Shown: positions 35,291-43,762 of the stretch, piece by piece
Layout: each line of letters opens with the position of its first letter
How positions within the stretch are numbered: the first letter of the stretch is position 1
NCBI RefSeq assembly: GCF_000427685.1
Contig: NZ_KE386573.1
Span: 1,472,938-1,536,937, forward strand
DNA from: Haloplanus natans DSM 17983
Lineage (GTDB): Archaea; Halobacteriota; Halobacteria; Halobacteriales; Haloferacaceae
Direction of reading: 5' to 3'
Length of the DNA stretch: 64,000 bases
The notes under the pieces: model-generated
What the model was told of the DNA's origin: nothing
Databases searched by the model: none
What the model saw: only the letters and a program-made list of their open reading frames with translations
Position numbers and translations under genes: made by a program

Positions 35291-35879
35291 CTTCCGGCGG
35301 CTCGCTGGCGGCGTCGAGCCCCGACGAGCGGTAGTTGTGGATGGTCGCCGAGATGGCAAAGAGGCCGACGACGAACGTCAGCCAGAGGAGTGGCGAGACG
35401 GCGCGAAACGGCGGGAGTTCGAGCCAGACGGCGGCGACGATGCCGACGGCCACCGCCGAGAGGCCGAGGTAGTACTGGTCCCACGACAGCTGCTCCTCGC
35501 CGACGACTTCGAGGTAGATGTCCATCTCGCCGACGACGTTGGTGGGATGGACCCGGCCGCTCTCGCGGTCGAAACTGATCAGCCCAGTCCGCTCCAGTTT
35601 GGGGAGGTGTGACTGCTGGAGCGCCGTGTAGACGCGTTTTCGCTCCGTCGGTGTCACCTCGGGAACGGTGCAGTCGTTCTCCCAGGCGGCGATCTGTTCG
35701 GCGAGCGAGCCGATGGTCGCCGCATCGTCGTCGAGCAGGGCGTACAGCGCGTACCGACGCCGGCGATTCGACAGGATATCGAACACTTCCTGTTCCGTCG
35801 GCTCCGTGGGGCGATCCGTCTCCTCTGCCGACGTGTCGGGATCGCTTGGCGGCGCCGTCCCCGTCTGGTTACTCATCAC
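35274..35879 (-). CDS. Membrane-bound winged-helix protein (DUF7344-like)
   Basis: A 201-residue protein: acidic disordered N-terminus, winged-helix domain (about 27-120) with EVFDILSNRRRRYALYALLD, ERKRVYTALQQSHLPKLERTGLISFD, then two membrane helices (about 137-185). The domain order is that of haloarchaeal DUF7344 proteins, probably DNA-binding regulators tethered to the membrane. It converges on the preceding gene with a 17-nt overlap. Confidence 0.8.
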   Translation of the reverse strand: MMSNQTGTAPPSDPDTSAEETDRPTEPTEQEVFDILSNRRRRYALYALLDDDAATIGSLAEQIAAWENDCTVPEVTPTERKRVYTALQQSHLPKLERTGLISFDRESGRVHPTNVVGEMDIYLEVVGEEQLSWDQYYLGLSAVAVGIVAAVWLELPPFRAVSPLLWLTFVVGLFAISATIHNYRSSGLDAASEPPEVSRRS

Positions 35880-35999
35880 TCAGTGGATGCAGATAGGCGG
35901 ACTACCAGCATCTTAAAACTCGCGGCCGAATTATCCGGGATGATACATACCGCGCCGACGAACCACAAGACACGAGGCACTCGACGGCCTGTGGCACGT

Positions 36000-36362
36000 A
36001 TGAGCAACTACCTCGTCGCTATGGAGGCGGCCTGGCTGGTACGTGACGTCCAAGATGTCGACGACGCCATCGGCGTCGCAGTCAGCGAAGCGGGCAAGCG
36101 CCTCAACCAACAGGACAAGGAGTACGTCGAAGTCGAAGTCGGCGTCACTCCGTGTCCGGCCTGTGGCGAACCGTTCGACTCCGCCTTCATCGCCGCCAAC
36201 ACCGCCCTCGTCGGCCTCCTTCTCGAAATCGACGTGTTCAACGCCGACGGGGAGAACCACGCCACCCGCATCGCGAAAAGCGAAGTCGGAGGCGCCCTCC
36301 GCGACGTGCCGCTGTCGGTCATCGACGTCGTCGAAACCGAGGACGAGGACGACGCGTCCTGA
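36000..36362 (+). CDS. DUF555 (UPF0212) family protein
   Basis: A 120-residue protein conserved across Euryarchaeota: MSNYLVAMEAAWLVRDVQDV, DAIGVAVSEAGKRLN, VEVGVTPCPACGEPFDSAFI and DVPLSVIDVVE. CPACGEP is half of a zinc site, so it may bind metal as a dimer. The ATG at 36000 gives the family N-terminus. The TGA is followed by the recurring TGATACG motif. Function unknown. Confidence 0.85.
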   Translation: MSNYLVAMEAAWLVRDVQDVDDAIGVAVSEAGKRLNQQDKEYVEVEVGVTPCPACGEPFDSAFIAANTALVGLLLEIDVFNADGENHATRIAKSEVGGALRDVPLSVIDVVETEDEDDAS

Positions 36363-36374
36363 TACGACGGCCCG

Positions 36375-36539
36375 TCACTCCTCTCGCGTCTTCAGCCACT
36401 CGTCGAGCAGCGTCCTGATCGCCGCGGCACGGTTGTCCCGGTGGTCCGAGAAGGCGATGTCGTCGACTTCGTCGAGCGTCTCCGCGTCCAGTTCGATTGT
36501 TACCGTCTCCATCCCGGCGAATCCGTCTCCCTCGTCCAT
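36375..36539 (-). CDS. Ribbon-helix-helix (CopG-like) DNA-binding protein
   Basis: A 54-residue protein whose end METVTIELDAETLDEVDDIAF, then RDNRAAAIRTLLDEWLKTREE is a complete ribbon-helix-helix: one strand and two helices with the turn at the Asp-Asn/Arg region. The start at 36539 (MDEGDGFAG) is about 27 nt after CTATTTGTAGG on this strand, a good TATA box for a leaderless message; a longer frame to 36596 would run past that promoter. Likely an autoregulator or small regulator; targets unknown. Confidence 0.75.
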   Translation of the reverse strand: MDEGDGFAGMETVTIELDAETLDEVDDIAFSDHRDNRAAAIRTLLDEWLKTREE

Positions 36540-36660
36540 GGAGTGGATGTCACGCGTGAGGCCTACAAATAGCTCCGTCAGACGGTCGTCCGGCACGCGT
36601 GTGACTCCGTTCGGTCCCCGTATCGATACGGCTTTGTCGCCGGCCGCCCGCCGGGACGAC

Positions 36661-37083
36661 GTGACCAGTCCCGCCCCCCATCACTTCGGTGTCACCGTGG
36701 CCGACCTCGACCGCGCGGTCGAGTTCTATCGGGAGACGTTCGATCTCGGTCCAGCCGAGCGGTTCAGCGTCTCCGGCGAGGCGTTCGCCGACGGTGTCGG
36801 CGTCGACGACGCGACGGGCCGGTTCGCTCACTTCGTCTTCGACGGCGCCCGGATCGAACTCGTCGAGTACGACCCCGACGGACCGGATGCGACCGGCACG
36901 GCCGTAAACCAGCCCGGCGCGAAACATCTGGGCCTCGCCGTCGACGACCTGGACGCGTTCTACGCCGACCTCGATCCGAGCGTCGAGACGGTGAGCGAGC
37001 CCCGGACGACCGAGAGTGGCACGCGAATCCTGTTCGTCCGCGATCCGGAGGGGAACCTCGTCGAGGTGCTGGAAACCGGCTAA
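36661..37083 (+). CDS. VOC (glyoxalase/bleomycin-resistance) family protein
   Basis: A 140-residue protein of two beta-alpha-beta-beta-beta halves: HHFGVTVADLDRAVEFYRET and KHLGLAVDDLDAFYADLDP, with FDGARIELVEYD and RILFVRDPEGNLVEVLE. Metal ligands His 7 or 8, Glu in IELVE, His in KHLG and Glu in LVEVLE fit methylmalonyl-CoA epimerase or glyoxalase-like proteins; which substrate cannot be told. GTG start at 36661 is the only start that avoids a long unrelated extension. Confidence 0.85.
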   Translation: MTSPAPHHFGVTVADLDRAVEFYRETFDLGPAERFSVSGEAFADGVGVDDATGRFAHFVFDGARIELVEYDPDGPDATGTAVNQPGAKHLGLAVDDLDAFYADLDPSVETVSEPRTTESGTRILFVRDPEGNLVEVLETG

Positions 37084-37244
37084 CCGGCCACAAGGTATAT
37101 TCTCCCGAGACGGTAACTTCTCGGCGGACCCACGAGTAATCGGTCCGGTACCCACATGTGCATACGACGCGGGTCACACCTGCGACGAGCCAACCCGTCG
37201 GATCGCGTCGGTCGGCCGGCCGCGCCAATGGGAGGGCCGAGCCG

Positions 37245-37517
37245 ATGATCGACACCGCGGGCGTGTCGTGGAGCGAGGAGCGTGGCGCATACATCACCCG
37301 GTTCGACGACGAGGACGGCGACTACTCGCCGAGCGTCGCCGTCGCCGAGGCGGTGGCGTCGGCGCTCGAGGACTGCGAGCGACCGCTGTTCGACTACGTC
37401 GATCCCGACGCGTTGGACGCTCTGGTCGCCGGGTCCTCGGAGACGACAGTGTCGTTCGAGGTCGAGTCGACGACCGTGACCGTCCACGGCGACGGCCGCG
37501 TGCTCGTCCGTATCTAA
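37245..37517 (+). CDS. HalOD1 output-domain protein
   Basis: A 90-residue stand-alone HalOD1 domain: SEERGAYITRFDDEDGDYSP, VAVAEAVASALEDCERPLFDYVD, TTVSFEVESTTVTVHGDGRV. This domain is the common C-terminal output of haloarchaeal response regulators, also found alone. It may act in signalling by protein contact. Its stop overlaps the convergent SnoaL-like gene by 4 nt. Confidence 0.8.
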   Translation: MIDTAGVSWSEERGAYITRFDDEDGDYSPSVAVAEAVASALEDCERPLFDYVDPDALDALVAGSSETTVSFEVESTTVTVHGDGRVLVRI

Positions 37518-37861
37518 GCCTTCGGCTCGATCTTGCCGGCGAACGTCTGCCGGGTGATCACGTCGTCCTCGACGACGAACGTGTCCGTACAGAACTCGTA
37601 GTCGTTGTCCGGAGTCGCTCCGTGCCAGACGATGTAGGCGTACTCGTCTTCGACCGTCTTCCGGTCGAGTTCGATCGTCGATCCGTCCTGCGAGAACTCC
37701 TCGAACAGCCCGGCGAATAGCTCTTCGATTTCGTCGAGTCCCCGGAAGGTGCCCATGTTGGTGATGATGACGGAGTCGTCGGTGTAGTCGACGAGGCATT
37801 CGTCGAGGTCCTGTGCGGTGAACGCGTCGAGGTGGTGGTCCAGTACGGATTCGGTCGTCAT
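37514..37861 (-). CDS. SnoaL/NTF2-like protein
   Basis: A 115-residue cone-shaped NTF2-fold protein: LDHHLDAFTAQDLDECLVDYT, DDSVIITNMGTFRGLDEIEEL, DEYAYIVWHGATPDNDYEFCTDTFVVEDDVIT. This fits the nuclear-transport-factor-2/SnoaL superfamily, which includes isomerases, cyclases and non-catalytic binders. Substrate unknown. The start at 37861 removes a 28-residue unrelated extension. Confidence 0.8.
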   Translation of the reverse strand: MTTESVLDHHLDAFTAQDLDECLVDYTDDSVIITNMGTFRGLDEIEELFAGLFEEFSQDGSTIELDRKTVEDEYAYIVWHGATPDNDYEFCTDTFVVEDDVITRQTFAGKIEPKA

Positions 37862-37919
37862 GGCTACACGCTCCGTTTCGCCCACACTATGATGAACGTT
37901 ACCCGACCGAACGGGGTCG

Positions 37920-38027
37920 CTACGCACCGAAATAGAGGATGGCATACGCTAGCACCGCCGCGAGCAGGAGAAACGCCATCAGATACTCGAACAGGCCGTC
38001 GGGCGTGGTGCTGGAAGGCAAGTTCAT
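37920..38027 (-). CDS. 35-residue single-helix membrane peptide
   Basis: The frame reads MNLPSSTTPDGLFEYLMAFL then LLAAVLAYAILYFGA and stop. It has a polar 15-residue start and one membrane helix with a short C-terminus. Codon choice and hydrophobic profile are protein-like. It lies 58 nt upstream of the SnoaL-like gene on the same strand. Function unknown. Confidence 0.5.
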   Translation of the reverse strand: MNLPSSTTPDGLFEYLMAFLLLAAVLAYAILYFGA

Positions 38028-38144
38028 GCCCGTGTTATACGGTGTCGCGGATTAAGAGCGTACCGCCCGTCTCACCGCTGGAATTATCAACGGCGAGACC
38101 ACGGCCACAAGCGCTAACTGCTCGCTTCGTCTCGTCACGACCGA

Positions 38145-39428
38145 ATGTCCGTTACGCGACGGGGCGTCCTCGCGGCGGTTGCACTCGCCCAGTCGAACCT
38201 GCTCGGCGGCTGTTTCGGCGGCGGAGCCGACGGGACACGAGCCAGCAGTGGGTCGACTGGCGACTCCGAACCCACCGCGACGGCGACGCCCGAACCCACG
38301 ACCGACGCACCGACGGCGACGGCGACGGCGACACCCGTCGCCAACGCCGAGATGGCCGCCGCGACGGCGAACGTCCTCTCGGAGTTCGAGTGGTTCGAGG
38401 CCGAGTACAACCCGGCGATCACCCAGTTCCGGGTGCAGGCCAATCGGGTTCTCACCGTCTTCACCGAACTCGCGGCGGCGGAGACCCGAACCGAATCGGA
38501 CGTGGCGGCGGTCCGTGAGGCGACGACGGAACTCGCCGAGTTCGTGCAGTCGGCCCTCGTTCCGCATTTCGCGGTCGATCCGGCGCTTCGAATCCCGGAC
38601 AACGTCTACGTCCGCGACTTCGAACGCGGTGTCAGACGTGGTGACCGACAGTTCCAGGACGCCGCCATCTCCCGCGCACAGTCGTTTTACAGACGCGTCA
38701 CGACCAAGGAGTACGTCTCGAACGAACTGTCGCGTCGCCCCGTCTACGGCCCGCTGTACGACATGCTGGTGCCGGGCGGGGCGAGCGACCGTATCGTCGC
38801 GCTCGTGAGCGAGGACGACGACTTCCAGACGCTGGCACATCCCGACATCGACGAATCGACGGCCGGCGACGGTATCGACCAGCACACCCACGAGTTCCCG
38901 AGCGGTCACCGCGTCTTCACCCACGCCCACAGCCACCCGACGAGCCATCCCGTCCGCGACCATACGAACGAACCGCGGCTGAACGAACTCTACGCCTACG
39001 GAGACGATGGCGTGGCCCTCCTCGAAGACACGACGTCCTACCGCGAGCGACTCGACGACTTCGAACCCGCGTTGACCGGCCTGTTCGAGCCGGTCAAATC
39101 CAGCGGCCGGACGACCGGCGTGACCCTCATGTTCGGCACGGCCAACGCCGGTTGGGACTCGTCGCCGGTGTACGTCGAGGCGTTCGACTCCGTCGACGCG
39201 GCGCGGGCGGCGACCGAACCGACCGACACAATCGGCTCCGAGGGCGTCGTGTCGTTCGCCGGGCGGAAATGGGAGCGCGTCTTCTACGACGCTGCCGGGA
39301 CGACCATCTACGCCTACCGCCTGCGAGCCGGATCGGCCGTCGTCACCGCCCTCCCCTCCAACGTGCCGTGGGAGCGACGCCCGGAGTGGGCGTCGGGTCT
39401 GGCCGGCACCTGGCTCGCGGCCGAGTGA
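38145..39428 (+). CDS. Tat lipoprotein with a His-rich segment
   Basis: A 427-residue exported protein: SVTRRGVLAAVALAQSNLLGG with lipobox LGGC, a Thr/Ala/Pro linker, a helical region (about 70-180) and a unique segment QHTHEFPSGHRVFTHAHSHP followed by TSHPVRDH, with nine His residues in 30 positions. The C-terminal half (about 300-427) forms a mixed alpha/beta domain. The His cluster suggests binding of zinc, nickel, copper or iron outside the cell. No transporter gene is adjacent, so this is inference only. Confidence 0.75.
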   Translation: MSVTRRGVLAAVALAQSNLLGGCFGGGADGTRASSGSTGDSEPTATATPEPTTDAPTATATATPVANAEMAAATANVLSEFEWFEAEYNPAITQFRVQANRVLTVFTELAAAETRTESDVAAVREATTELAEFVQSALVPHFAVDPALRIPDNVYVRDFERGVRRGDRQFQDAAISRAQSFYRRVTTKEYVSNELSRRPVYGPLYDMLVPGGASDRIVALVSEDDDFQTLAHPDIDESTAGDGIDQHTHEFPSGHRVFTHAHSHPTSHPVRDHTNEPRLNELYAYGDDGVALLEDTTSYRERLDDFEPALTGLFEPVKSSGRTTGVTLMFGTANAGWDSSPVYVEAFDSVDAARAATEPTDTIGSEGVVSFAGRKWERVFYDAAGTTIYAYRLRAGSAVVTALPSNVPWERRPEWASGLAGTWLAAE

Positions 39429-39496
39429 GCGGCGTTCGGTCACGAATTTTTGCACGCCTCGGTACCTTTTATCAAACGACATGCCGTGACGTGGGT

Positions 39497-41767
39497 ATGG
39501 GACTCGACGAAGACGCACTCGACTACCACCGGCGCGATCCGCCGGGGAAAGTCGCTATCGAGACGACGAAACCGACCAGTACGCAACGCGACCTGAGCCT
39601 GGCCTACTCGCCCGGCGTCGCCGCGCCCTGTCGCGCCATCGCGGACGACCCGAGCGACGCCTACACCTACACCTCGAAGGGGAATCTGGTGGGCATGGTG
39701 TCGAACGGTTCGGCCGTCCTCGGCCTCGGCGACATCGGCGCACAGGCCTCGAAACCCGTCATCGAGGGGAAAGGCGTCCTGCTCAAGCGCTTCGCCGACA
39801 TCGACGTCTTCGACTTCGAACTCGACACCGACGACCCCGACGCCATCGTCGAGGCCGTCTCGCTGACCGAACCCTCCTTCGGCGGCATCCACGTCGAGGA
39901 CATCAAGGCGCCCGAATGTTTCGAAATCGAGGAGCGCCTGCGGGAGCGGATGGACGTTCCGGTCTATCACGACGACCAGCACGGCACCGCCATCGTCTCC
40001 GGGGCGGCCCTGCTCAACGCCGCCGACATCGTCGAGAAGGACCTCGACGATCTGGAGGTGGCCTTCGCGGGTGCCGGCGCGAGCGCCATCGCCACCGCCG
40101 ACTTCTACGTCTCGCTGGGCGTCCCCCGCGAGAACGTCACGCTCGTCGATAGCGAGGGCATCGTCACGACCGCTCGCGCCGACGCGGGCGACGTGAACGA
40201 TTACAAGGCGGCGTTCGCACAGGACTGCCCCGACGGCGACCTGACCGACGCCATCGAGGGAGCGGACGCCTTCGTCGGCCTCGCGGTCGGTGACCTCGTC
40301 GATCAGGAGATGGTGGCGTCGATGGCGCGGGACCCCATCGTCTTCGCGATGGCGAATCCGACCCCCGAAATCGGCTACCACGAGGCCCGGGCGGCCCGCG
40401 ACGACACCGTCATCGCCGCCACCGGGCGGTCGGACTTCCCGAACCAGGTGAACAACGTCCTCTGTTTTCCCTTCATGTTCCGGGGCGCCCTCGACGTGCG
40501 CGCCACCGAGATCAACGAGGAGATGAAAGTCGCCGCGGCCCGCGCCCTCGCCGCCCTCGCCCGGACGGACGTGCCCGACGCGGTGGCGAAAGCCTACGGC
40601 GACGAACCCCTCCAGTACGGCCCGGAGTATCTGATTCCCAAGGCGCTCGACCCGCGGGTGCTGTTCGAGGTGGCGCCCGCCGTCGCCGAGGCGGCCGTCG
40701 AGAGCGGCGTTGCCCGCCTCGACCGTGACCTCGACGCTTACGTCGAGGAACTGGAGGCACGACTGGGGAAGGACCGCGAGATGATGCGGATCGTCCTCAA
40801 CAAGGCGAAGACGGACCCCAAGCGCGTCGCCCTCGCCGAGGGGACGGACGCGACGACCATCCGCGCCGCGTCGCGGATGGTCGAGGAGGGAATCGCCCGT
40901 CCGGTTCTGCTCGGTGATCGCGAGACCATCGAGGCTCGGGTGACCGACCTCGGCCTCGATTTCGACCCCGCCGTCGTCGACCCCGCCGAAGCCGACCGCC
41001 TCGATTCCTACGCCGACCACCTCTACGAGGCGCGCCGGCGCAAGGGGATCACCCGCGTCGAGGCCGAGGACCTCGTCCGCACCCACCCCGACTACTTCGG
41101 GAGCGTGATGGTCGAGATGGGCGACGCCGACGCCCTCCTCACCGGCCTCACCCACCACTACCCCTCGGCGCTTCGCCCACCCCTGCAGGTCATCGGCACC
41201 GCCGAGGACGCCGACTACGCCGCCGGCGTCTACATGCTCGCCTTCCGCAACCGGGTGCTCTTCGTCGCGGACACGACGGTGAATCAGGACCCTGGTGCGG
41301 CAGAGTTGGCCGAAATCGGCCGGCACACGGGCGAGTTAGCCCGCCGGTTCAACGTCGACCCCCGCGCCGCGTTCCTCTCGTATTCGAACTTCGGGAGCGT
41401 CGACAACCCGGGGACGCGCAAACCCCGCCGGGCCGCCGAGTTGCTCCGCGACGACCCCGCGGTCGATTTCCCGGTCGACGGGGAGATGCAGGCAGACACC
41501 GCCGTCGTCGAGGATATCCTGACTGGGACGTACGACTTCGCCGATCTGGAGGAGCCGGCGAACGTGTTGATCTTCCCGAATCTGGAGGCGGGCAACATCG
41601 GCTACAAACTCCTGCAACGGCTCGGCGGCGCCGACGCCATCGGCCCGATGCTCGTCGGCATGGACAAACCCGTTCACGTCCTCCAGCGTGGCGACGAGGT
41701 AAACGACATCGTCAACCTCGCGGGCGTGGCCGTCGTCGACGCCCAGGAACGCGACGACGAGGCGTAG
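39497..41767 (+). CDS. maeB: NADP-dependent malic enzyme MaeB with phosphotransacetylase-like domain
   Basis: Oxidative decarboxylation of malate to pyruvate. The 756-residue protein has the malic-enzyme domains (about 1-425: QRDLSLAYSPGVAAPCRAI, MVSNGSAVLGLGDIGAQASKPVIEGKG, PVYHDDQHGTAIVSGAALLN, AFAGAGASAIA, GRSDFPNQVNNVLCFPFMFRGAL) fused to a phosphate acetyltransferase-like domain (about 430-756: RVALAEGTDATTIRAA, FLSYSNFGS, GEMQADTAV). In related proteins the second domain binds acetyl-CoA as an inhibitor. TATA-like CTTTTATCA sits around -30 from 39497. Confidence 0.95.
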   Translation: MGLDEDALDYHRRDPPGKVAIETTKPTSTQRDLSLAYSPGVAAPCRAIADDPSDAYTYTSKGNLVGMVSNGSAVLGLGDIGAQASKPVIEGKGVLLKRFADIDVFDFELDTDDPDAIVEAVSLTEPSFGGIHVEDIKAPECFEIEERLRERMDVPVYHDDQHGTAIVSGAALLNAADIVEKDLDDLEVAFAGAGASAIATADFYVSLGVPRENVTLVDSEGIVTTARADAGDVNDYKAAFAQDCPDGDLTDAIEGADAFVGLAVGDLVDQEMVASMARDPIVFAMANPTPEIGYHEARAARDDTVIAATGRSDFPNQVNNVLCFPFMFRGALDVRATEINEEMKVAAARALAALARTDVPDAVAKAYGDEPLQYGPEYLIPKALDPRVLFEVAPAVAEAAVESGVARLDRDLDAYVEELEARLGKDREMMRIVLNKAKTDPKRVALAEGTDATTIRAASRMVEEGIARPVLLGDRETIEARVTDLGLDFDPAVVDPAEADRLDSYADHLYEARRRKGITRVEAEDLVRTHPDYFGSVMVEMGDADALLTGLTHHYPSALRPPLQVIGTAEDADYAAGVYMLAFRNRVLFVADTTVNQDPGAAELAEIGRHTGELARRFNVDPRAAFLSYSNFGSVDNPGTRKPRRAAELLRDDPAVDFPVDGEMQADTAVVEDILTGTYDFADLEEPANVLIFPNLEAGNIGYKLLQRLGGADAIGPMLVGMDKPVHVLQRGDEVNDIVNLAGVAVVDAQERDDEA

Positions 41768-41790
41768 CGTCGCTCGTACCGCCGGCAGTC

Positions 41791-42228
41791 TCACTCCTCG
41801 CCGCCGATGTTGACCACGAACACCGGGACGGTGGCGTTCTCGACGACCCGATCCGTGACGCTCCCGAGGTGAGCGAGGCGGTCGCGGCCGGTCCGACCGT
41901 GTGTCCCCATCGCGATCACGTCGATGTTGGCCTCCTCGGCGTAGTCGAGAATCGTCTTGTACGGGATGCCCTCGCGGACGCTGGTCACGGCGTCGACGCC
42001 GGCCGCCTCGGCCGTCTCGGCGACGGCCGCGACGGCCCCCTCACCACGATCGATCAACTGCTCGATCAGGTCCTCGCGGTCCTCGTCGGCCGCGAGTTCA
42101 AACCGCCGGTCGACCACGTACAGCGCGTGCACCGTCGCGTCGTGGTTGCGCGCCATCTCGACGGCGTGTTCGAGCGTCCGGTCGACCCCCTCGCTCCCGT
42201 CGGTCGGGACGAGTATCGCGTCGTACAT
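41791..42228 (-). CDS. UspA-family universal stress protein
   Basis: A 145-residue Rossmann-like protein: YDAILVPTDGSEGVDRTLEH, HALYVVDRRFEL, VTSVREGIPYKTILDYAEE, and the nucleotide motif GTHGRTGRDRLAHLGSVTDRVV with VPVFVVN. The G-x2-G-x9-GS motif indicates ATP binding. It converges on maeB with 23 nt between stops. Physiological role not known. Confidence 0.93.
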   Translation of the reverse strand: MYDAILVPTDGSEGVDRTLEHAVEMARNHDATVHALYVVDRRFELAADEDREDLIEQLIDRGEGAVAAVAETAEAAGVDAVTSVREGIPYKTILDYAEEANIDVIAMGTHGRTGRDRLAHLGSVTDRVVENATVPVFVVNIGGEE

Positions 42229-42317
42229 GAGCGCCCGTTGGCCCCCGAGTCACTTCAAACGATACGCCCCGAGACGGCCGTAACGTACATCACGGTTCCC
42301 GTCACTGGTGTGAACGT

Positions 42318-42473
42318 ATGCCGAGCTGTCAGAACTGTGGCTCGTTCGTCACCGACGACTACGTCCGAGTGTTCGCCCCGACCGGCATGACCGAACCGCG
42401 CGTCTGTCCGAACTGTGAGGATCTCGTCCGCGACGGCGGGGACGTTCGACAGGCACGCGCGAGACGCACCTGA
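42318..42473 (+). CDS. Small zinc-ribbon protein
   Basis: A 51-residue protein: MPSCQNCGSFVTDDYVRVFA, EPRVCPNCEDLVRD and a basic tail. Two CxxC pairs 31 residues apart form a zinc ribbon; this type (DUF7563-like) is widespread in haloarchaea. The basic tail RQARARRT could contact nucleic acid. It is 27 nt upstream of dphB on the same strand. Confidence 0.8.
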   Translation: MPSCQNCGSFVTDDYVRVFAPTGMTEPRVCPNCEDLVRDGGDVRQARARRT

Positions 42474-42500
42474 TTTATTGCCCCGCGCCCCACGGCCCGT

Positions 42501-43295
42501 ATGCTCACTTTCGTCGGCCTCGGACTCTACGACGAGCGGTCGATCACGGTCGAGGGGCGTGACGCCCTCCGGGCGGCCGACCGGGTGTTCGCCGAATTCT
42601 ACACCAGCCGTCTCGTCGGCACGGACGTGTCGGCGCTCGAATCCCACCACGGGATCGATATCGACGTCCGTGACCGTGCGGGCGTCGAGCAACACCCCGA
42701 ACCGATCCTCGACGCCGCCGAGCGCGAAGATGTCGTCTTCCTCACCGCCGGCGACACCATGATCTCGACGACTCACGTCGACCTCCGTCTGCGCGCCATC
42801 GACCGCGGGGTCGACACCCGGGTGATCCACGGCATCTCGGCCGCTCAGGCCGCGAGCGGTCTCACCGGGCTTCAGAACTACCGCTTCGGGAAGGCCGTCA
42901 CCCTCCCCTTTCCGCGGGCTCACGGCGGGGATGGAGTGCCCGCGTCCGTCGTCGAGAGCGTCGAGACAAACCGTGAGCGTGGCCTCCACACCCTCGTCTA
43001 TCTCGACATCAAGGTCGACGACGGCCGCGGGACCGACGCCGGGGAGACGTACATGACCGCCGACGTGGCCGCCGATCTACTGACGACGGTGTGGCCCGAC
43101 CGCCTCGCCGTCGCCGTTGCCCGTGCGGGGAGTCCCGACCCCGTCGTCGTCGCGGACCGCCTCTCGGCGCTCGCGACCCGCGAGTTCGGCGACCCGCTTC
43201 ACCTGCTGGTTCTTCCGGGCGACCTCCACCACGTCGAGGCGGATGCACTCCGGACGCTCGGCGGGGCGCCGGCCGACCTACTGCCGGAGTCGTGA
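42501..43295 (+). CDS. dphB: Diphthine synthase DphB
   Basis: SAM-dependent methyltransferase making diphthine on elongation factor 2. The 264-residue protein has MLTFVGLGLYDERSITVEGR, AEFYTSRL, VFLTAGDTMISTTHVDLRLRA, VIHGISAAQAASGLTGLQNYRFG and YLDIKVDD, matching DphB over the full length. CTGATTTATTGCCC about 27 nt before the ATG is a good TATA box. Confidence 0.95.
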   Translation: MLTFVGLGLYDERSITVEGRDALRAADRVFAEFYTSRLVGTDVSALESHHGIDIDVRDRAGVEQHPEPILDAAEREDVVFLTAGDTMISTTHVDLRLRAIDRGVDTRVIHGISAAQAASGLTGLQNYRFGKAVTLPFPRAHGGDGVPASVVESVETNRERGLHTLVYLDIKVDDGRGTDAGETYMTADVAADLLTTVWPDRLAVAVARAGSPDPVVVADRLSALATREFGDPLHLLVLPGDLHHVEADALRTLGGAPADLLPES

Positions 43296-43385
43296 TCAGA
43301 GTGCGAACGCCAAGGCGATGCCGATCAGCAGGCCGAGAAGGAGGATCAGTACTCCCCAGAGCATGAACCGATCGGCGCCGTCCAT
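43296..43385 (-). CDS. 29-residue single-helix membrane peptide
   Basis: The frame reads MDGADRFMLWGVLILLLGLL then IGIALAFAL and stop: a short acidic start and one hydrophobic helix reaching the end. Its stop directly abuts the dphB stop on the other strand. Probably real because the helix is uninterrupted and the gap is otherwise unexplained, but very short. Confidence 0.45.
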   Translation of the reverse strand: MDGADRFMLWGVLILLLGLLIGIALAFAL

Positions 43386-43762
43386 ACGGTCAGTAGGTGC
43401 GGCGGGCAGTTGACGCTAACGATGATCGGCCGGCGACGCTCGGCCTACCCGTCCCGACGGGCGACGAACTACGGCCGAACTCCGGTGTGTGCATTCATCT
43501 CAGAAATAGCGGGATAGTTCAACATAGTCAAATTAATATGGTCAAGAACGAGACGATAGTGCAGAAAACGATCCGGAAAATGGCATAAAAATTTAAATAC
43601 AACCCAGCAAATATCGATCACGAGGGGACGGCCGGGGTCGGCAGGCACTGCGGTTGGGTGACGCCCGCCGATGCGACATGCCAGATCAGGAACACGCACC
43701 CTGCCCACGAAAGCATTGTGGCCGTCTCCCGTCCAGTACTGCCACGCCGACGCCCCGACCCG
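43386..43762. other. Gene-free region with an A/T-rich island
   Basis: No convincing gene in 377 nt. 43495-43620 is markedly A/T-rich against the local background and contains ATTAATATGG, AAAAATTTAAATACAACC (43586-43603, a strong TATA-like box on either strand) and CAAATATCG. The small frames in it have no protein character. It could hold the promoter of an untranslated RNA or be a remnant of foreign DNA; artA ends at 43763 and reads toward it. Confidence 0.4.

Noticed and set aside
43397-43588. 63-codon frame in the A/T-rich island
   Set aside because: Composition and sequence lack protein character, no promoter at correct spacing and no recognisable domain.
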